From Neptuniibacter pectenicola (GTDB taxonomy: Bacteria > Pseudomonadota > Gammaproteobacteria > Pseudomonadales > Balneatricaceae), in the NCBI RefSeq assembly GCF_001597735.1, contig NZ_LUTS01000003.1, positions 1 through 64,000 on the forward strand: a stretch of DNA of 64,000 nucleotides, written 5' to 3'. The notes under the pieces were generated by a model, which was not told where the DNA came from, did not search any database, and saw nothing but the letters and a program-made list of their open reading frames with translations. The position numbers and the translations under genes are program-made. This document shows positions 44,927-55,755 of this stretch, piece after piece; the stretch's first letter is position 1; each line of letters begins with the position of its first letter.

Positions 44927-46507
44927 TTAATTGGCCATGTACTCAGTAAGGTAGCTGTCGAAATCCTTCTGGTCAGCTGCTTCAATATCCTGTTGCTGCT
45001 GTAATGAGTTGCCGCGCATCGCTGCCAATTTGATCTGCATAGCCTGATCAATAGGTGTGGATAGCAGGGTCTCCCGGTGCAGTTTCGCTTGCTGCATTAC
45101 AAACTCCCCGTGGCTCAAGTTTTGTGTGCGCATTGCGTTAAGTACTTGTGCCGAAGGCGTTAGCTCAGGGTCATCCAGTTTTTTCTGTTGCGCTTGAACC
45201 GACGCTGAATAGCGGGTGCAGCCGTTCGCTTCATCAAGCAGTACGGCGGTCTGCTGTATTTCGCTTAGCAGGTCACTGCCCCATTGATGCAGGGATATAT
45301 GTTGATCATCTTTAATCAGCGTTAAACCGGGTTCGCGCCCACGGGTGACCACGCGTTGATGGTTCTCGCTAATTTGTTCACACTCCTCTGTACTGATCTC
45401 GCGTTCTTCCATCAGTAAGCAGGTGAGTAGAAAGGCATCTAAGAAATCAGCTTGGCATTGGTCCATGCCGAGGGGGAGGAATGGGTTGATGTCGGTATTG
45501 CGCACCTCAATATACTCTACGCCACGGGCGATCAACGCATGTACGGGCTTTTCGCCAGATTGAGTAACGCGTTTAGGCCGAATATCGCTGTAGTATTCAT
45601 TTTCAATTTGCAGAACATTGGCGTTTAGCTGCTTATATTCCCCATTGACTTTGACGCCTAGTTTTTCATACGGCGTGTAGGGTGTGCGAATCGCACGATT
45701 AAGCGAACTCGCGTAAGTCGCTAGGTGGTTAAAGCAGATATTGAGATCGGCTTGAGCCTTGTTTGAATAGCCTAAGTCACTCATGCGTAGCGATGTGGCA
45801 TAAGGGAGATAGAGGGTGCCTTCAGACAAGGTTTCGAGTGTGTGCTGTTTACCCTTGAGGAATGAGCCACATAACGCAGGGGACGCGCCAAACAGGTACA
45901 TAAGCAGCCAAGAGTAGCGGCGGAAGTTTCTGATAAGGCTAAAATAGGACGCGGAGCGAAACTCCTGTAATGACCCTGTGTTTTTGCTATAGCGTTGCAG
46001 TAGCGGCCAGAAAGCCGTCGGCATGGATACGTTATAGTGGATCCCTGCAATGGTTTGCATCATCTTGCCGTAGCGGTTTTCTAATCCGACACGGTAGATA
46101 TATTTCATCTTGCCTACGTTTGAGTCGCCGTAATGGGCGATAGGAATCGCTGACTCATTGAGTAGGTGACATGGCATGCTGGCTGGCCAGATGAGTTCTT
46201 CATCTAAATTTTGATAAGTATAGCGATGTAGATCAGCCAAAAACTGTAATGCGTCCGATGATTGTTCAAAGACAGGGGTAATAAACTCCAGCAAGGCTTC
46301 AGAGTAGTCTGTAGTGATATGCTCATGTGTTAGAGCGGACCCTAGCGCTTCCGGATGGGGCGTTTGTGCGAGCTCTTGATCAAGATCTACGCGTAAACCC
46401 TCTTTTTCTAATCCGTGTTGAAGCTGAGTTAATAGTCCAGTATGGCCATTTTCTTTTAGCCAGCTGAGCTTCTGCTGTAGTTGAGAAGTCGATGTAGTGG
46501 AAGACAA
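44927..46507 (-). CDS. gshA: Glutamate-cysteine ligase
   Basis: First step of glutathione synthesis, ATP-dependent; 526 aa. Family motifs: GLEKEGLRV at the N-terminus, TTDYSEALLEFITP, PASMPCHL, GLENRYGKMMQTIAGIHYN, and EYIEVRNTDINPF. The start codon is a TTG with AAGGA 8 bp upstream, and the reading agrees with E. coli GshA length (518 aa). Monocistronic. Confidence 0.93.
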   Translation of the reverse strand: MSSTTSTSQLQQKLSWLKENGHTGLLTQLQHGLEKEGLRVDLDQELAQTPHPEALGSALTHEHITTDYSEALLEFITPVFEQSSDALQFLADLHRYTYQNLDEELIWPASMPCHLLNESAIPIAHYGDSNVGKMKYIYRVGLENRYGKMMQTIAGIHYNVSMPTAFWPLLQRYSKNTGSLQEFRSASYFSLIRNFRRYSWLLMYLFGASPALCGSFLKGKQHTLETLSEGTLYLPYATSLRMSDLGYSNKAQADLNICFNHLATYASSLNRAIRTPYTPYEKLGVKVNGEYKQLNANVLQIENEYYSDIRPKRVTQSGEKPVHALIARGVEYIEVRNTDINPFLPLGMDQCQADFLDAFLLTCLLMEEREISTEECEQISENHQRVVTRGREPGLTLIKDDQHISLHQWGSDLLSEIQQTAVLLDEANGCTRYSASVQAQQKKLDDPELTPSAQVLNAMRTQNLSHGEFVMQQAKLHRETLLSTPIDQAMQIKLAAMRGNSLQQQQDIEAADQKDFDSYLTEYMAN

Positions 46508-46661
46508 ACGCGAGTCCTTAAAATCACCATTGAAGGAGGGCTATTATAATTGAGCCATTGTTAAATTGCTGCAACGAAACGAAGAGTTCGCGATTTTGAC
46601 CGGATTCGGGCGAAATAATTCATGGGGGCCGGTAAAAAATACCGACGCCCATGGTGTGTGG

Positions 46662-48098
46662 TCAGGATACGCACAAGACTTGCATTGAGTTGGTGCCGCC
46701 ATGTTGTCCTAAGGTTGCGCCTCGGGTCAGTATGACAAGGTCTCCGGTTTGGAGCAGATTACGGGCTTTAAGTCCGGCTAGTACCTCGGTATTGAGCTTT
46801 TCTTCACTGATTTGGGTCGCATCAAAAAAGATAGGTTCAACACCACGGTAAAGAGCAGTACGGCGCATGGTTCTTTCATTACGGGTGAGAGCAAAGATCG
46901 GTAGACCTGAACGTATACGGGACATCCATAACGGTGTTGATCCCGACTCGGTTAGACAGATGATCGCTTTAACCCCAATCAGATGGTTGGCGGTATACAT
47001 GGCTGAGAGGGCTATGGTTTCGTCAAAGCGGTCTAGCTTAACGGAGATGTTGGTTTCCATCGGACGGGCGATCTGGTGCTTTTCTGCGCCTTGGCAGATA
47101 GAGGTCATGGATTTAACCACTTCGACGGGGTGTTTTCCTGCCGCAGTTTCTGCCGAGAGCATTACGGCATCGGTGCCATCAAGGATAGCATTCGCTACAT
47201 CAAATACCTCTGCCCGTGTAGGCATCGGGTTTTCGATCATGGACTCCATCATCTGTGTTGCAGTGATAACAAAGCGGTTCAGTTCTCGGGAGCGTTGAAT
47301 GATATGTTTTTGCACACCAATTAACTCCGCATCACCAATCTCTACCCCTAGATCGCCTCGGGCAACCATAATGCCGTCGCAGGCAAGAATGATTTTGTCG
47401 AGCGCGTCATGGTTTGCAACGGTCTCAGCCCGTTCGATTTTTGCAATGATCTCTGCGCGGCTACCGGCCTCATCCAGTAATTTACGTGCTTCATGCAGAT
47501 CTTCGGCACAGCGAGGGAAGGAGACGGCGATATAATCCATGTCGATTTCGCCCGCTACTTTAATGTCTCGGCGGTCTTTCTCCGTTAGGGCGGCTGCGGA
47601 TAGACCACCGCCTTGGCGGTTAATGCCTTTATTGTTGGACAGAGGGCCCCCAATAATGACTTCGGTCAGAATTTTACTGCCATCAATGCTTAATACCTTG
47701 AGCTGTACTCGACCGTCATCTAATAAAAGAATATCACCCGCGGAGCTGTCTTCAGGTAGGGCTTTATAATCGATACCCACTTGATGCTGGTCACCCTCTT
47801 GGTTACCTAGTTGGGCATCCAACGTAAACGAGTCACCTGTATTTAAGGTGATACGATCGTTCTTAAAACGAGCAATGCGGATCTTTGGGCCTTGGAGATC
47901 ACCCAAAATAGCGATAGAGAGGCCTAACTTACGCGCTATTTTTCTAACCTCACTCGCTCGTTTGCGATGATCGGCGGCGCTACCGTGAGAAAAGTTCAGC
48001 CGAACAGTGTTTACCCCATTACGTAGAATATCTTCCAAGACACCCGGCTGATCAGTGGATGGACCTAAGGTAGCGACGATTTTTGTACGTTTCAACAT
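46662..48098 (-). CDS. pyk: Pyruvate kinase
   Basis: Converts phosphoenolpyruvate and ADP to pyruvate and ATP; 478 aa, like E. coli PykA (480). [13 protein letters not shown] at the start, IARFKND, the active-site stretch IIAKIERAE...[14 protein letters not shown], and [19 protein letters not shown] are all present. Divergent from dctB across 137 bp that contain the palindrome CTAGTA-TAGTGC-TACTAG near 48133. Confidence 0.95.
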   Translation of the reverse strand: MLKRTKIVATLGPSTDQPGVLEDILRNGVNTVRLNFSHGSAADHRKRASEVRKIARKLGLSIAILGDLQGPKIRIARFKNDRITLNTGDSFTLDAQLGNQEGDQHQVGIDYKALPEDSSAGDILLLDDGRVQLKVLSIDGSKILTEVIIGGPLSNNKGINRQGGGLSAAALTEKDRRDIKVAGEIDMDYIAVSFPRCAEDLHEARKLLDEAGSRAEIIAKIERAETVANHDALDKIILACDGIMVARGDLGVEIGDAELIGVQKHIIQRSRELNRFVITATQMMESMIENPMPTRAEVFDVANAILDGTDAVMLSAETAAGKHPVEVVKSMTSICQGAEKHQIARPMETNISVKLDRFDETIALSAMYTANHLIGVKAIICLTESGSTPLWMSRIRSGLPIFALTRNERTMRRTALYRGVEPIFFDATQISEEKLNTEVLAGLKARNLLQTGDLVILTRGATLGQHGGTNSMQVLCVS

Positions 48099-48235
48099 GA
48101 GAAAAACTTGCTCCGTATTTGAGAAACATTAGACTCTAGTATAGTGCTACTAGGTGTACGAATTAAGTATTTCTCGATACTAAGTATAAAAAGAGCTTTA
48201 ATAAACGAGTAGTTAACCTAACCGGCGTTAAATTT

Positions 48236-50494
48236 ATGTCTTATATGTTGTCGACGACATGGCGTCGTTATCGGTTCCTTTTTTTTATTATTTTAGCCTT
48301 TACGTTTGTGTTGGTGGTTGGGCAAACAACACTGATTAGCCGCTCTCAAGGCCTTGAACAGCTGCAACATCGCTCAAGTGCCGATTTAAATCGTTACCTT
48401 TTGAGCCTGCAGCAAAAGCTCGATCGTTATAAAGACCTGCCCGGGCTTTTATCAACCCATTCCACCTTAACCGACGCCCTACAACAGCAAGACGATCCGT
48501 TTTTAGTGCAACGTGCAAATACCTATCTTGAGCAGGTCAATCAGACCATTAATGCTGCCGACGTCTATTTGATGAATAACAGTGGGGATACCCTTGCTGC
48601 CAGTAACTGGGCAGATGATCGCTCTTTTGTTGGCAACAATTATGCGTTTAGACCCTACTTTAAGGACGCCATGAAAGGGAAAGCCGGGCGTTATTTCGCA
48701 CTGGGCTCCGTATCTAAAAAGCGAGGCTACTATTTTTCGTACCCGGTTTATAACGTGGGTGAAATTATCGGTGTTGTCGTTTTAAAAATTGATCTTAATG
48801 AGATCGAGTCGGATTGGACCGATCCTGATCTGGACATCGTTGTGACCGATGAAGATGGGGTTATCTTTATTTCAACCCAGACCGATTGGAAGTTCAGAAC
48901 ACTTCGTCCTTTGTCTCAGCAGGGCATTCAGCGGATAGCTGAAAGTTTAAGGTACGGTGACCATCAGCTAACCGCGTTAGATATTGTTGAGCAGAAAGAG
49001 CGAGAAGAGGGCGGGACACTCGTGACGCTGGTGGACGGTAAACGCATCAATAATGAAGCGCTTGATGGGGTTAAGGCCAAAGAGTTTCTACTTCTCAGTC
49101 GTGAGTTAGCGGGCAGCGGCCTCACGGTGGTTGTCTTGGCGAGCACTAAACCGGTCAAGGTGCGGATGTTTTATACCGCGTTAACGATAGGGTTTATCTT
49201 TAGTGCATTAGTGCTGTTGGTTATGGTGTTACTGACGCGTCAGCGCATTACGCGGGAACGTGTACGTTTTAAGCTACTGGAAACTAAAGCGCTGGAAGCC
49301 AACGAAGCGAGGGTCAGGGCGATTATTGATAATACCCGTGCGGGGTTAATCACCTTGGATGCCCAAGGGCGGATTGAAAGCATGAACTCCATGGCTGAAA
49401 AACTGTTTGGTTATGGTGAAGCAAACGTTAAGTATGACTATATAAGTAAGCTGTTAGCGCAAGCGGATAGGGCGATCTGCTGGCGTCACATTACGGCGTC
49501 CGATGCGGATCGCCAAGAGGAGTTGTTTACTGAAGCGCAAGGCTTACGACAAGATGGCTCTGTGTTTCCTATTGAGTTAATCATTGGGCATATGGATTAT
49601 GGTGCGATTAAGCGCTTTATTGTCACCATTCACGATATCACCCAGCGTAAGCAATACGAAGAGGAACTACAGCATGCACGTGAGCTACTTGAGCATCGTG
49701 TTGAGGAGCGAACCGTAGACCTGACTGACGCTAACAGAAAGCTGCTAGAGGAGGTCGAAAAGCATAAAAACACACAAGATGAGTTGATTCAGACGGCGAA
49801 GCTTGCGGTATTAGGGCAGATGTCGGCAGGGATTAACCACGAGTTGAATCAGCCGTTAACGGCGATTCGCACTTATGCGGATAATGCTAATGCCTTCTTG
49901 GCGATGGGCCGCATGGAGACTGTCCAAAAAAACTTGAATGAAATTAGTCAGCTGACGGAGAGAATGGCTAAAATCATCCATCCATTAAAAGAATTTTCAC
50001 GTAAGACCTCTGGCAACGCTGAACCGGTGTGTTTAAAAAATGTGCATGATGGTGCGATGTCTATTATGTATGGCCGCCTTAGTAAGGTAAAAGCACAGGT
50101 TAATTGGCCCGATGGGTTAGAGTACAATTATGTGATGGGTGATACTGTCCGTCTTGAGCAGGTGCTAGTTAACATGATTAGTAACGCGTTACAGGCCATG
50201 GAAAAGCAAGTAACCCCGGTGATTGATATCGCGCTACACTGCGACGAACAGTGGGCGGTCTTGCTTGTGAGAGACCACGGTCCGGGGATTCCTCGCGACG
50301 ATGTGAACCGTGTTTTTGAGCCGTTTTATACCACTAAAAAAGCGGGACAAGGTTTGGGACTAGGGTTGTCGATCTCCTACCGAATTATTGAGAGTATGGG
50401 TGGGTTGTTATCGGTGGAAAACCACCCTCAAGGGGGCGCGGTCTTTAAGATCTGTTTACCTAGAGCTCAAACCCCTGATAATGTTATTTCTTAA
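48236..50494 (+). CDS. dctB: C4-dicarboxylate sensor histidine kinase DctB
   Basis: A 752-residue sensor kinase: one N-terminal membrane helix (about residues 15-35), a periplasmic double-Cache domain (to about residue 310), a second helix (about 315-337), a PAS domain (RAIIDNTRAGLITLDAQGRIESMN), a coiled coil, HisKA with GQMSAGINHELNQPLTAI, and an ATPase domain with N box ISNALQAM and GLGLGLSIS. It senses dicarboxylates and phosphorylates DctD. It precedes dctD by 20 bp. Confidence 0.92.
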   Translation: MSYMLSTTWRRYRFLFFIILAFTFVLVVGQTTLISRSQGLEQLQHRSSADLNRYLLSLQQKLDRYKDLPGLLSTHSTLTDALQQQDDPFLVQRANTYLEQVNQTINAADVYLMNNSGDTLAASNWADDRSFVGNNYAFRPYFKDAMKGKAGRYFALGSVSKKRGYYFSYPVYNVGEIIGVVVLKIDLNEIESDWTDPDLDIVVTDEDGVIFISTQTDWKFRTLRPLSQQGIQRIAESLRYGDHQLTALDIVEQKEREEGGTLVTLVDGKRINNEALDGVKAKEFLLLSRELAGSGLTVVVLASTKPVKVRMFYTALTIGFIFSALVLLVMVLLTRQRITRERVRFKLLETKALEANEARVRAIIDNTRAGLITLDAQGRIESMNSMAEKLFGYGEANVKYDYISKLLAQADRAICWRHITASDADRQEELFTEAQGLRQDGSVFPIELIIGHMDYGAIKRFIVTIHDITQRKQYEEELQHARELLEHRVEERTVDLTDANRKLLEEVEKHKNTQDELIQTAKLAVLGQMSAGINHELNQPLTAIRTYADNANAFLAMGRMETVQKNLNEISQLTERMAKIIHPLKEFSRKTSGNAEPVCLKNVHDGAMSIMYGRLSKVKAQVNWPDGLEYNYVMGDTVRLEQVLVNMISNALQAMEKQVTPVIDIALHCDEQWAVLLVRDHGPGIPRDDVNRVFEPFYTTKKAGQGLGLGLSISYRIIESMGGLLSVENHPQGGAVFKICLPRAQTPDNVIS

Positions 50495-50514
50495 ATAGAT
50501 AGTTGGAATCTTAT

Positions 50515-51879
50515 ATGAGCGATCAGAGTCCCCTGCCCATTATTCTTGTTGATGATGAGAAACATATCCGTTTGGCAGCGGGGCAAGCGCTAGAGCTTGG
50601 TGGGTATGAAGTCACAACCTTAGAAACCGCCGAACAAGCATTAAAAATAATCACGGCCGATTGGCCGGGTATTTTGATTACGGATATTAACCTGCCGGGT
50701 ATGGATGGTTTAGATCTGATGAAACAGGTGGTGGCGTTAGATGCGACTCTGCCGGTGATCTTGATTACAGGGCACGGCGATATCTCCATGGCCGTTAGTG
50801 CGATGCGAGATGGCGCTTATGACTTTATCGAGAAACCCTTCTCCTCTGAACTTCTACTCGATGTGGTACGTCGCGCAATAGAAAAGCGTCACCTGATTAT
50901 CGAAAACCGCCGCCTCAAGCAGGAGCTTGAAGCGCAAAGCGTACCTGGCCCGCGCATTATTGGTAAAACGGCGCCAATCGCGCACGTGCGCAACCTTGTG
51001 CACACCATCGCCGATACCCCCGCTGATATTTTGATCTTAGGTGAAACGGGCACAGGTAAAGACCTGCTGGCCCGTTATATCCATGAACACAGCAACCGTA
51101 GTGATAAAAACTTTGTGGCGATTAACTGTGGTGCCGTGCCTGAAAACTTAATTGAATCGGAACTTTTTGGACATGAAAAGGGCGCGTTTACCGATGCAAA
51201 AGCGCGCCGTATCGGTAAGTTTGAATATGCGAATGAAGGCACACTCTTTCTTGATGAGATAGAGAGTATGCCCATGACCTTGCAGATAAAATTGCTTCGC
51301 GTGTTAGAAGATCGATCGATTGAACGCTTAGGTGCCAATGAGATTATACCGTTGGATCTACGGGTTATTGCAGCGACAAAAGTTGATTTAAAAGAAGCAT
51401 CAGAACGGGGCGAGTTTAGGGAAGATCTTTACTATCGCTTAAATGTTGTTCGTGTCGATATCCCAGCCTTACGAGAACGTCGAGACGATGTGGGTATGTT
51501 GTTCCAGCATTTCGCGCTTATCGCCTCGTCCCAATATGGGCGAGAAGTCCCGCTACTTTCACCGGAGCGGATGCATAGCTTAATGATGCATGATTGGCCG
51601 GGTAATGTCCGTGAGTTGCGTAACTTAGCGGAACGTTATGTCTTATTGGGAGAAAGCTGCTCTTTTGATTTTGAAAACCGCCCGATCACGGATGTTAACG
51701 CCAGTAATCATATGACACTGCCTGATAAGGTGGATCAATTTGAACGGATGTTGATCCAAGCTGAGCTCTCTCGTTGTGGTGGTTCAATTAAGGAAACGCT
51801 AACGAGTTTAGGCTTACCGCGAAAAACACTTTACGACAAAATGAAAAAGTACGGTTTAGATAAAAAAGACTTTAAATAG
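50515..51879 (+). CDS. dctD: Sigma-54-dependent response regulator DctD
   Basis: A 454-residue enhancer-binding protein: receiver domain (VDDEKHIR, phospho-Asp in ITDINLPGMDG, Lys in IEKPF), AAA+ domain with Walker A GETGTGKD and Walker B TLFLDEIESM, and a Fis-type helix-turn-helix at the end (GSIKETLTSLGLPRKTLYDKMKKYG). The sigma-54 loop reads GAFTDA rather than the canonical GAFTGA. Its probable target is the sigma-54 promoter before dctP. ATG at 50515 is preferred to a TTG 12 bases upstream. Confidence 0.92.
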   Translation: MSDQSPLPIILVDDEKHIRLAAGQALELGGYEVTTLETAEQALKIITADWPGILITDINLPGMDGLDLMKQVVALDATLPVILITGHGDISMAVSAMRDGAYDFIEKPFSSELLLDVVRRAIEKRHLIIENRRLKQELEAQSVPGPRIIGKTAPIAHVRNLVHTIADTPADILILGETGTGKDLLARYIHEHSNRSDKNFVAINCGAVPENLIESELFGHEKGAFTDAKARRIGKFEYANEGTLFLDEIESMPMTLQIKLLRVLEDRSIERLGANEIIPLDLRVIAATKVDLKEASERGEFREDLYYRLNVVRVDIPALRERRDDVGMLFQHFALIASSQYGREVPLLSPERMHSLMMHDWPGNVRELRNLAERYVLLGESCSFDFENRPITDVNASNHMTLPDKVDQFERMLIQAELSRCGGSIKETLTSLGLPRKTLYDKMKKYGLDKKDFK

Positions 51880-51920
51880 CCGGTTATATGGCGCCTGCCG
51901 TGCGTTATTAGATAAAACGA

Positions 51921-51957
51921 AAACGCCCCAGACTCACAAATCTGGGGCGTTTTTTTT
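51921..51957. terminator. Terminator between dctD and the chemoreceptor gene
   Basis: AAACGCCCCAGA-(8)-TCTGGGGCGTTTTTTTT between two convergent genes. Confidence 0.93.
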
Positions 51958-51977
51958 GTTGCGTTATTGTAACTAAG

Positions 51978-53588
51978 TTACAGCTTGAATTTTTGCACCA
52001 TTGATTCCAGCTGGCTGGCTAGTGTGTTGAGCTCATGGGCCACTTGGTTGAGTGTTCCTGCACGGGACGAGGTTTGTGCGGCGGTGCCTGCAATCTCTTG
52101 GACGCTTTTCTCGACACTACTTGCCATTGCCGCCTGCTCCTGTGCGGATGAAGAGACCATATGATTCATATCGTTAATCATCTGGACTTCGCTGGATATC
52201 TTGGTCAACGCTTCGGCGGTTTCTTGAACTTTAGCCACGCCTAGCTCTGCACTGGTGTGGGCTTGGTTCATTACTTCGACAGCGTCTTGAGCATCCTGTT
52301 GCAGTTCTTCGATAATGGCATCGATCTCTTCTGTTGAGGTGCGGGTTTTGCTGGCTAAGTTTCGTACTTCGTCTGCGACCACAGAGAACCCGCGGCCATG
52401 TTCTCCTGCACGGGCGGCTTCAATGGCGGCGTTCAGTGCGAGGAGGTTAGTTTGCTCCGCAATTTTTTGAATAACTTCCAGTACGGTGCCAACGTTTTGG
52501 CTTTGTTGGTCGAGCTTGGTGATCACACCTAGCGCGCGGTCGATATTATTTCTGAGCTGCTCAATTGCTTCTGTTGCTTGCTGAGTGATAAGGGTGCCGT
52601 TTCGACTCTGCTGCAATGCCATGTCCGATGCTGCAACGGTGTTACTGGCATTATCCTCTACATGCTTAGTGGAGACTTCCATCTGCTCCATGGCAACGGC
52701 GACCGCATCGGTTTGTATCTGTTGGCTATGCACCGCGTTATTGGCTAAATCGGCAATATCATTAATGGATATACTTGAGGTGCTGAGCTGGTGAACTGTT
52801 GAGCTGACTTTACTTAAGCTGCTGTGAAAATCTTCCAACATCACATTGAGTGAGTTGGACATCATGCCAATTTCATCTTTTGAGTTGACGTCGATTCTAA
52901 GCTTTAGATCGGAGTTGTTGTGGATCGTATTAATGGTTTTGCCCATTCTGCGGACAGGGCGCACAACAAGGTGGCCGAGTAGCAAGCTGATGAGAATAAG
53001 GCCACCAATAAATAAGATCAGTTCAGTCACGGCGACGCTTATTAAGTTGCTACGGATGGTGTTATCTAAGTTTTCAAAAGAGTAGGTGACGCGCACAGCT
53101 CCTAAAACATTACCCTCTTGTGTTTGGTGGCAGAGTAAGCAATTTGTGCCTTTATAGTCGGGCAGGGCTTTCATTGGCGTGACAATCGTGAGGCGATGGC
53201 CTTGCTCGTCATTGATCTCTTCGACGATATGCTCACCCTCCATCGCTCTGCGGTCGAGGTCATCTTCAATTTTTGAGTCAGGTGTACCCGGGCCGTAAAC
53301 ACTGGCAACAATATCTCCGCGGATGATGCGGGCTTCTAGTACGTCAGGGTTGGCGAGAATCTTTTTTTGCAGGGTTTCACGGTTGGACATCGCTCCGCTC
53401 AGCATCAGTATATTGATGCTATCAAAATAGGAGTCTGCGGTATCAGCGGTGTTCTTTTTTATAACCTCGGAGACCAGCCCTGATTCGCTGCGATAGATCG
53501 CAGTGAGTGAGCTGACTAAGATAATAATAAAAACAGCAGCTAACGAAAGGTTTACTTTTGTTTGAATTGAAAGGCCATTCAGTTTCAC
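51978..53588 (-). CDS. Methyl-accepting chemotaxis protein with periplasmic heme c motif
   Basis: A 536-residue chemoreceptor: membrane helix 1 (residues about 11-33), a periplasmic domain, helix 2 (about 184-207), HAMP, and a cytoplasmic signalling domain with the hairpin tip [21 protein letters not shown]. The periplasmic domain contains Cys150-x-x-Cys153-His154 (CLLCH), a c-type heme attachment motif, within a PAS/Cache-like region. Heme-c chemoreceptors are known in Geobacter, where they sense redox or ligands. It lies inside the dct locus, convergent to dctD and divergent from dctP. Confidence 0.9.
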   Translation of the reverse strand: MKLNGLSIQTKVNLSLAAVFIIILVSSLTAIYRSESGLVSEVIKKNTADTADSYFDSINILMLSGAMSNRETLQKKILANPDVLEARIIRGDIVASVYGPGTPDSKIEDDLDRRAMEGEHIVEEINDEQGHRLTIVTPMKALPDYKGTNCLLCHQTQEGNVLGAVRVTYSFENLDNTIRSNLISVAVTELILFIGGLILISLLLGHLVVRPVRRMGKTINTIHNNSDLKLRIDVNSKDEIGMMSNSLNVMLEDFHSSLSKVSSTVHQLSTSSISINDIADLANNAVHSQQIQTDAVAVAMEQMEVSTKHVEDNASNTVAASDMALQQSRNGTLITQQATEAIEQLRNNIDRALGVITKLDQQSQNVGTVLEVIQKIAEQTNLLALNAAIEAARAGEHGRGFSVVADEVRNLASKTRTSTEEIDAIIEELQQDAQDAVEVMNQAHTSAELGVAKVQETAEALTKISSEVQMINDMNHMVSSSAQEQAAMASSVEKSVQEIAGTAAQTSSRAGTLNQVAHELNTLASQLESMVQKFKL

Positions 53589-53788
53589 ACCTTAGCTCCT
53601 GTTTTATCGAGGTTCGGCAATCATAGTAGTCGTTTAGTTATAATAAGGTGAAGTGCCATGTAGGTACACCCCCTTATGGCTCAACTAGATAGATGTAGGT
53701 CAAGCAAAGCAGAGGATGTGTATCGAGGGTAGCAGATCGTACAAAAAAGGGTCAGTATCCCCCTTATTATTTGTTTGAATGTGTGGAA

Positions 53789-53815
53789 ATCCGCCACTTT
53801 TGAGTGGAGGCGGAT
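53789..53815. promoter_or_regulatory. Possible DctD upstream activator site
   Basis: ATCCGCC (53789-53795) and GGCGGAT (53809-53815) are perfect inverted 7-bp arms, with further pairing of CCAC and GTGG inside. The centre is about 100 bp upstream of the sigma-54 -24 box, the usual place for enhancer-binding sites. Confidence 0.5.
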
Positions 53816-53897
53816 GTTTTTATATCGGGTGGCGTTGAGTGTCTTCGGTACTTGTTATGGGCGGTTCAGCCATGTCCTGTTGTTATTTTCTTAAATT

Positions 53898-53913
53898 GGC
53901 CCCCTTCTTGCTC
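53898..53913 (+). promoter_or_regulatory. Sigma-54 promoter of dctPQM
   Basis: TGGCCC-CCTTC-TTGCT has GG at -24 and GC at -12 with the exact consensus spacing. It is about 107 bp upstream of dctP and matches the sigma-54-dependent regulator DctD encoded nearby. Confidence 0.8.
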
Positions 53914-53995
53914 TAATGCTTCTATGGATTCAGATAAGTCTGTGAGCGAAAAAAACAGAAAACGAGCTGAGTTTAATAACAACAATGATAAATAA

Positions 53996-55008
<1,013 letters not shown>

Positions 55009-55025
55009 TACGTTGAGACCCTCCG

Positions 55026-55051
55026 TCGGGTAGAAGGTATCTTCTACCCGA
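55026..55051 (+). terminator. Hairpin between dctP and dctQ
   Basis: TCGGGTAGAAG-GTAT-CTTCTACCCGA, an 11-bp perfect stem without a T run. It probably stabilises the dctP message or attenuates read-through into dctQM, so the binding protein is made in excess. Confidence 0.65.
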
Positions 55052-55173
55052 TATCTACCTCTCCCACATTCAGAGGAGAGCTTCAGACAGGTCAATCAGT
55101 AGATTGGAGCTGTCCTGTGAATGTTGTCTCATTACTCATTATTCTAACGACGTGAGTCGCTGCGGGGACCGTT

Positions 55174-55755
55174 ATGGTACGTAATCTCATAACTAAACTG
55201 GAAGAGGGCTTTTTGTCTGTTCTTCTAGTCTCAATGACCTTGCTTGTATTTGCTGAAGTGATCGCGCGCTTTGGCTTTAATGCAGGTATCCACTGGGCGC
55301 AGGAAGTGACACTGCTTCTTGCCGCTTGGTTTGTTCTTTTTGGTGCCTCTTATGGCGTTAAAGTAGGTGCTCACATCGGTGTTGATGTGTTCGTGAAACT
55401 CCTACCTCAAAACACACACCGCTTTATTACATTAGTCGCGGTGGGATTATGCTTGGTGTATTGCGGGCTGTTTTTATACGGTTCTTGGATCTACCTCAGC
55501 AAAATGAAAATGATCGGTATTGAGTTAGAGGACCTTCCTATTCCTAAGTGGATCCCTATGAGTATTCTGGTGATCGGTTTTGTTTTACTGATTATCCGTT
55601 TCTTACAACTGGGCTGGAAGGTTGTGACGAATCAAGCAGATGGTTTTCATTTTGCTGATGAAGCGGAAGAATCCATGGAGATCGCTAAAGGGCTAAAAGA
55701 AACGGTGCTTGGCGAAGATCAACCTCAGAAGGCTGCTAAAGAGGGGGATAAATAA
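55174..55755 (+). CDS. dctQ: TRAP transporter small permease DctQ
   Basis: A 193-residue membrane protein with four helices and the DctQ pattern FAEVIARFGFN...WAQEVTLLLAAWFVLFGASYGVKVGAHIGVDV. Forms the membrane complex with DctM. Its stop overlaps the dctM start (TAATG). A charged C-terminal tail is a little longer than usual. Confidence 0.92.
   Translation: MVRNLITKLEEGFLSVLLVSMTLLVFAEVIARFGFNAGIHWAQEVTLLLAAWFVLFGASYGVKVGAHIGVDVFVKLLPQNTHRFITLVAVGLCLVYCGLFLYGSWIYLSKMKMIGIELEDLPIPKWIPMSILVIGFVLLIIRFLQLGWKVVTNQADGFHFADEAEESMEIAKGLKETVLGEDQPQKAAKEGDK

Noticed and set aside
46867-47298. 143-residue plus-strand frame inside pyk
   Set aside because: Antisense shadow of pyruvate kinase; composition follows the codon bias of the real gene.
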